The notes under the pieces were generated by a model. That model made no database searches and was not told where the DNA came from. It saw only the letters and a program-made list of their open reading frames with translations. Shown piece after piece: positions 60,326 through 64,000 of a stretch of 64,000 nucleotides of DNA. The stretch covers positions 1 to 64,000 of the forward strand of contig NZ_PDWN01000003.1 in the NCBI RefSeq assembly GCF_010093205.1, written 5' to 3'. The number at the start of each line of letters is the position of its first letter. Within the stretch, counting starts at the first letter, position 1. This DNA comes from Pseudoxanthomonas daejeonensis. GTDB lineage: Bacteria; Pseudomonadota; Gammaproteobacteria; Xanthomonadales; Xanthomonadaceae. The position numbers and the translations under genes are program-made.

Positions 60326-61150
60326 TCAGTTGAACGCTGCGGCGTACCCGGTGTTCACCACCAGCTTCTGCAGTTCGCCGGCGACCTTCACGTTGCCGGC
60401 GATGATCTGCCGGGCTTCCGGGCCTCGCTCGTCCATGCGCGCGGTACCGGCGCCGCGGAAATCGCAGATGCGGCCACCGGCCTCGCGCACCAGCAGCACG
60501 CCGGCGGCGATGTCCCAGGCCTTCACCCCGGCCTCGAAGTAGGCGTCCATGCGGCCGCAGGCCACGTAGGCCAGGTCCAGCGCGGCCGAACCGGTGCGGC
60601 GCACGTCCTCGGCATGGACCAGCAGCGAATCCACGCACTTGAGCTGGGCGCTGGCGCGCGGGCGCTCGCGCGGCGGAAAGCCGGTGCCGACCACGGCGCC
60701 CGCCAGGTCCTTGCGGTCGGCCACGCGGATCTTCTTGTCATTGAGCACCGCGCCGGCGCCACGGCTGGCGGTAAACAGCTCGTTGCGCAGCGGGTCGAAG
60801 ATCACTGCGTCGATCGGCTCGCCGTTGTCGACCAGGGCGATCGAGACGCAGTAGTGGGGGAAGCCACGCAGGTAGTTGCTGGTGCCGTCGAGCGGGTCGA
60901 TCACCCACTGGAAGCGGCCCTGCCGGCCCGGCTGGTGGCCGCCTTCCTCGCCGAGCACGCCATAGTCCGGGTAGGCCCGGCGCAGTTCCTTGACGATCAC
61001 CTTCTCGGCGTCGGCATCGACCTCGCTCGCGTAGTCCATGCGCTGCTTTTCGACCACGTTCAGCGCATCGAGGCGGTTGATGTGGCGGAGCAGGACGTTT
61101 CCGCCGAGGCGGGCGGCCTTGACCATGACGTTGACGGCGGGGGATTGCAT
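60326..61150 (-). CDS. suhB: Inositol-1-monophosphatase
   Basis: 274 residues from ATG 61150. Metal sites: GEEGG (Glu), [23 protein letters not shown] (Asp, Asp) and [15 protein letters not shown] (Asp), all intact. N-terminus [22 protein letters not shown] fits SuhB. It hydrolyses inositol monophosphate and, in E. coli, also takes part in rRNA antitermination. It is divergent from trmJ across 92 bp, a common arrangement in gammaproteobacteria. Confidence 0.95.
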   Translation of the reverse strand: MQSPAVNVMVKAARLGGNVLLRHINRLDALNVVEKQRMDYASEVDADAEKVIVKELRRAYPDYGVLGEEGGHQPGRQGRFQWVIDPLDGTSNYLRGFPHYCVSIALVDNGEPIDAVIFDPLRNELFTASRGAGAVLNDKKIRVADRKDLAGAVVGTGFPPRERPRASAQLKCVDSLLVHAEDVRRTGSAALDLAYVACGRMDAYFEAGVKAWDIAAGVLLVREAGGRICDFRGAGTARMDERGPEARQIIAGNVKVAGELQKLVVNTGYAAAFN

Positions 61151-61242
61151 GGCGAAAGCTCCCGGGAGGGCAGGGACGGAACGGGCGAAGGTAAAGAGCG
61201 GTCCGGCCCGCATGGCCGGTCGGGCAGTTTACCATCTGCACC

Positions 61243-62043
61243 ATGCCTGCTCCTGTACCCCAATCGACTGCCGCCCCCGACCTCGCCGGGAACATCCGCA
61301 TCGTGCTGGTCGGCACCCAGCACCCCGGCAACATCGGCGCGGCCGCACGCGCGATGAAGACCATGGGCCTGTCCCGGCTGGTCCTGGTCGCCCCCGAGAA
61401 GCCGCTCGACGATGACGCCCAGAGGCGTTCGGCCGGCGCCGAGGACCTGCTCCAGTCCGCACCGGTCCACGCGACCCTGGCCGAGGCCGTCGCCGATTGC
61501 CGGCTCGTGCTGGGCTGCACCGCGCGCAGCCGGCGGGTGCAGTTGGAGCAACTGGAGCCCGATGCGGCTGCCGGTCGCCTGCTCCAGTTCGCCGCTGCCG
61601 ATACGGTGGCGCTGGTGTTCGGGCGCGAGCGCACCGGGCTGACGAACGAGGAGCTGCAGCTGTGCCACGCCTCGGTCCACATCCCTTCGGACCCGGCGTT
61701 CAGCTCGCTCAACCTGGCCGCGGCCGTGCAGGTGCTGGCCTACGAGCTGCGCCTGGCGCTGCTGGCGGCCGCCCCAGCGGACGCGGCCATCCCCCGGTCC
61801 GACGACCTGGGGGCCACGCATGAACAGGTCGAGGGCTTTTTCTCGCAGCTGGCCGAGACGCTGGACGCGATCGATTTCCACAAGGGCCGGAGCCCGGATT
61901 CGGCGATGCGCAAGCTGCGCCGCCTGTTCCTGCGCACCGACCTGACCGTGAACGAGGTCCGCCTGTTGCGCGGGGTCCTGGCCGATGCGCAGCGGATGGC
62001 ACGGCTGGCCGGCGAGGGCGAGGGCGGACGTCTGTCGCCCTGA
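61243..62043 (+). CDS. trmJ: tRNA (cytidine/uridine-2'-O)-methyltransferase TrmJ
   Basis: 266 residues. SPOUT trefoil-knot features: LVGTQHPGNIGAAARAMKTMGLSRLVLVAPEKP at residues 21-53, GRERTGLTNEELQLCHASVHIPSDPAFSSLNLAAAVQVLAYELR at the knot, and a C-terminal helix (FFSQLAETLDAIDFHKGRSPD...LRRLFLRTDLTVNEVRLLRGVLA). It methylates the 2'-O of position 32 of certain tRNAs. Lies 92 bp from divergent suhB. Confidence 0.95.
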   Translation: MPAPVPQSTAAPDLAGNIRIVLVGTQHPGNIGAAARAMKTMGLSRLVLVAPEKPLDDDAQRRSAGAEDLLQSAPVHATLAEAVADCRLVLGCTARSRRVQLEQLEPDAAAGRLLQFAAADTVALVFGRERTGLTNEELQLCHASVHIPSDPAFSSLNLAAAVQVLAYELRLALLAAAPADAAIPRSDDLGATHEQVEGFFSQLAETLDAIDFHKGRSPDSAMRKLRRLFLRTDLTVNEVRLLRGVLADAQRMARLAGEGEGGRLSP

Positions 62044-62087
62044 GCAGGTTTTCGCTAGGCTTTGGCATCGGAATCAGGGGGCGTGCG

Positions 62088-63011
62088 TTGTCCAGAGCTC
62101 GGAAGTGGATCCAGGCGGCGTGCTGTGCTGCCGTCGTGGCCATGGGCTTTCCGGCCCACGCTTCCGAGGACGCCCATGTCCTGGTGCTCGGCCGCATCAG
62201 CGACGACCCCAATGCCCATTACGCCCAGCTCAAGCCGCTGCTGGACTACGTCGTGCCGCGGATGCGCGACGTGGGCATCACCGAAGGGCGCGTGCTGATG
62301 GCACGCGACGCCCAGCAGATGGCCAGTTACCTGCGCCGCAACCGGGTCGACTGGGTCACCGAAACGGCCAGTACCGCCGTGCAGTTGCAGCAGCGCGTGG
62401 CGGCCCGGCCGCTGCTGCTGACCGAGCGCAACGGCGTCAGCAGCTACCGCACGGTGTTCTTCGTGCGGAAGGACCGCCCGATCAGCAGCCTGCGCGACCT
62501 GCGCGGCCATACCCTGGCCTTGCAGAGCACCGCCTCGACCAGCGCCTACATGGTGCCGATGACCGAACTGCTGGACGCCCATCTCTCGCCGGAAATCCTG
62601 CTGGCGCCTTCGGACGTGCCATCGGAGGACCGGGTCGGGTATGTCTTTGCGCGATCGGAACTCAATATCGCCTCCTGGGTGCACAAGGGCATGGTCGACG
62701 CCGGTGCGCTGAGCAGCGTGGACTGGGACGATCCCCAGCGCGTGCCGGACGCATTCCGCTCCGATTTCCGCGTCATCCACCAGAGCCATTCCTATCCGCG
62801 CGCGCTGGAGCTGGTGCGCGCGGGCATGGAGCCGCGGGTCGAGGCGAGGCTGCGCGAGGTCCTGTTGCAGGCCGCGGACGACCCGGCCGCACGCGATGCA
62901 CTCAAGCTGTTCTTCAACACCTCGCGCTTCCTGGCCCTGGACCGGGACTCGGAGCGGGCGCTGGAAGTGCTGAAGAAGGGCGTGCAGCGCGTACGCGCGG
63001 AGGTCGAATGA
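62088..63011 (+). CDS. PhnD-like periplasmic substrate-binding protein
   Basis: 307 residues from TTG 62088; no ATG is near the signal. Signal peptide to FPAHASEDAH (about residue 25). The fold is that of PhnD-type phosphate/phosphonate binding proteins: VLGRISDDPNAHYAQLKPLLDYVVPRM, LRDLRGHTLALQSTASTSAYMVPM and VIHQSHSYPRALELVRAGMEP. No ABC permease or ATPase gene is beside it. Instead its stop overlaps the diguanylate cyclase start by ATGA, so it is likely a sensor that presents its ligand to that membrane enzyme. Confidence 0.82.
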   Translation: MSRARKWIQAACCAAVVAMGFPAHASEDAHVLVLGRISDDPNAHYAQLKPLLDYVVPRMRDVGITEGRVLMARDAQQMASYLRRNRVDWVTETASTAVQLQQRVAARPLLLTERNGVSSYRTVFFVRKDRPISSLRDLRGHTLALQSTASTSAYMVPMTELLDAHLSPEILLAPSDVPSEDRVGYVFARSELNIASWVHKGMVDAGALSSVDWDDPQRVPDAFRSDFRVIHQSHSYPRALELVRAGMEPRVEARLREVLLQAADDPAARDALKLFFNTSRFLALDRDSERALEVLKKGVQRVRAEVE

Positions 63012-64000
63012 AGCCCAGGTTCGGCCTGCAGGCGCGTTTCCTGGTGGCGATCACGCTCATGCTGGGCGTGGTGGTGCTGGTATTGGTGCTGCTGATGCAG
63101 CGCCAGCAGCAGATGCGCCAGGAGACCGAATCGATCAGTCGCGAAGCGGTCCACCGGCTGGTCGACACCTACCTGCGCGACCATGCCGCGTCGCTGGCAC
63201 GCCGGGTCGCCGAGCGTCTCGCCAACCCCATGTACTACCGCGACCTGGATGCCATCGGCACCGTGGTGCGCGACAACTCGCGCGACAGCCTCGTCGACTA
63301 CATCCGGGTGTACGACCTCGAGGGCCGGCTGGTGCACGACGGCTCGGTGGAGATCGCCGATTTCGGCAAGCGGATGGACGATCCGCTCGCCGCCCAGGCC
63401 ATCGCCGCGGACGGCCTGCACGTGCAGGTCTCGCCGACGGTGGTGGACGCGTCGACGCCCGTCATGGTCGGCAGCGAACGGGTGGGCGGTGTCCGCGTGG
63501 GCCTGGACCTGCAGGTGGCCGGACGCTACGAGCAGAGGAACCTGTCCGAGCTGGGCGCGCTGATGGACGACCTCGCCAAGCGCCACCTGGGCTGGCTTGC
63601 GTTGCCGCTCGGCCTGCTGGCGCTGGTTTCGATCCTCGCCGCCTGGCACGTGCAGCGCACCCTGGTCCGGCCGATCCGCTGGCTGGCGGCATCCGCGCGG
63701 CGGATCGAATCGGGCGATTACACGGTCGAGCGCCTGCACAGCGCGCGCACCGATGAGATGGGCGACCTGGTCCGCACCTTCGGCCGGATGAGCGAGGCCG
63801 TAGCCCGGCATGACCGCGAAGTGCGGCGCATGGCCTATACCGACGCGCTGACCGGCCTGACCAACCGCCTGGCCTTCCGCGAGAGCCTGGACCACCGCTT
63901 GATGCTGCTGCGCGGCGCCGGCCGCCAGCTGGCCCTGCTGTTCGCCGACATCGACGACTTCAAGCGGGTCAACGACACCCTGGGCCATGAAGCCGGCGAC
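63008..64000 (+). CDS. HAMP-GGDEF diguanylate cyclase, 3' end cut by window edge
   Basis: 331 residues visible. Membrane span (residues 9-29), a periplasmic sensor of about 170 residues, second span (about 198-218), HAMP (RTLVRPIRWLAASARRIESGDYTVERLHSARTDEMGDLVRTFGRMSEAV) and the start of GGDEF with DALTGLTNRLAFRESL and FADIDDFKRVNDTLGHEAGD. The GGDEF active site itself is outside the window, so cyclase activity is not proven. With the PhnD-like protein it forms a two-gene signalling unit, in which periplasmic ligand would tune c-di-GMP. Confidence 0.9.
   Translation, partial: MKPRFGLQARFLVAITLMLGVVVLVLVLLMQRQQQMRQETESISREAVHRLVDTYLRDHAASLARRVAERLANPMYYRDLDAIGTVVRDNSRDSLVDYIRVYDLEGRLVHDGSVEIADFGKRMDDPLAAQAIAADGLHVQVSPTVVDASTPVMVGSERVGGVRVGLDLQVAGRYEQRNLSELGALMDDLAKRHLGWLALPLGLLALVSILAAWHVQRTLVRPIRWLAASARRIESGDYTVERLHSARTDEMGDLVRTFGRMSEAVARHDREVRRMAYTDALTGLTNRLAFRESLDHRLMLLRGAGRQLALLFADIDDFKRVNDTLGHEAGD

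Noticed and set aside
57231..60638. A 1135-codon minus-strand open frame antisense to yajC, secD and secF
   Set aside because: Composition is that of a GC-rich shadow frame (Arg/Ala/Gly/His rich, no domain), and the opposite strand holds three complete housekeeping genes.

Overview
The window is ordinary chromosomal DNA of a high-GC gammaproteobacterium, most likely a member of the Xanthomonadaceae/Lysobacteraceae (Lysobacter, Luteimonas, Pseudoxanthomonas or a relative). This rests on the TonB-dependent receptor type, the GH13/GH97 maltodextrin locus, the GumN/TraB protein, the DUF3182 and DUF6491 proteins, an infC gene that starts with ATC, and the thrS-infC-rpmI-rplT-pheST-ihfA-merR order. 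I see no prophage, insertion sequence, integron or CRISPR array. Genus cannot be fixed from sequence reading alone. Most genes are packed head to tail with 1-30 bp gaps or 4-bp ATGA/GTGA overlaps.

Layout. 1-7182: a truncated cytochrome c lipoprotein, a SET-domain methyltransferase, small exported proteins, a LytM peptidase, an HU protein with a Lys/Ala tail, a DUF3182/hydrolase pair and a short-chain dehydrogenase. 7204-21433: a starch/maltodextrin utilisation locus with a GH13 alpha-glucosidase, a TonB receptor, a GH97 glucosidase, a pullulanase-like GH13, an MFS sugar transporter, an alpha-amylase and a LacI regulator. A 15-bp LacI-type operator occurs twice as exact inverted copies, before the receptor and in the divergent pullulanase/transporter promoter region. 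21434-29692: the translation cluster thrS, infC, rpmI, rplT, pheS, pheT, ihfA, a MerR gene and tRNA-Pro. thrS is preceded by a probable threonine attenuator with leader peptide MSTTTAQR.

29855-46514: housekeeping and envelope genes: gumN-like, dxs, HNH nuclease, LEA-like lipoprotein, lipocalin, tRNA-Phe, DUF6491, yggX, mutY, ftsY, rsmD, coaD, a lipoprotein, ferredoxin, gamma-glutamyltransferase, MBL hydrolase, MAPEG protein, GH9 glycosidase lipoprotein and upp. 46627-52330: a probable phosphorus-scavenging island. A TonB receptor is divergent from a beta-propeller phytase-like lipoprotein, a purple-acid-phosphatase-like enzyme and an exported inorganic pyrophosphatase, with two Pho-box-like sequences between the divergent genes. 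52415-54475: a class III aminotransferase divergent from an Lrp/AsnC regulator with a 19-bp perfect palindrome. 54554-60206: queA, tgt, yajC, secD, secF. 60326-64000: suhB, trmJ, and a PhnD-like periplasmic binding protein coupled to a HAMP-GGDEF diguanylate cyclase cut by the window edge.

How the genes work together. In the maltodextrin locus the receptor would import oligosaccharides, the periplasmic or exported GH13 and GH97 enzymes trim them, the MFS protein carries maltose or short dextrins inward, the cytoplasmic alpha-glucosidase finishes the job, and LacI represses until inducer appears. In the phosphorus island the exported phosphatases would release phosphate from organic esters and pyrophosphate near the receptor. 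These pathway assignments are inferences from family membership and gene order.
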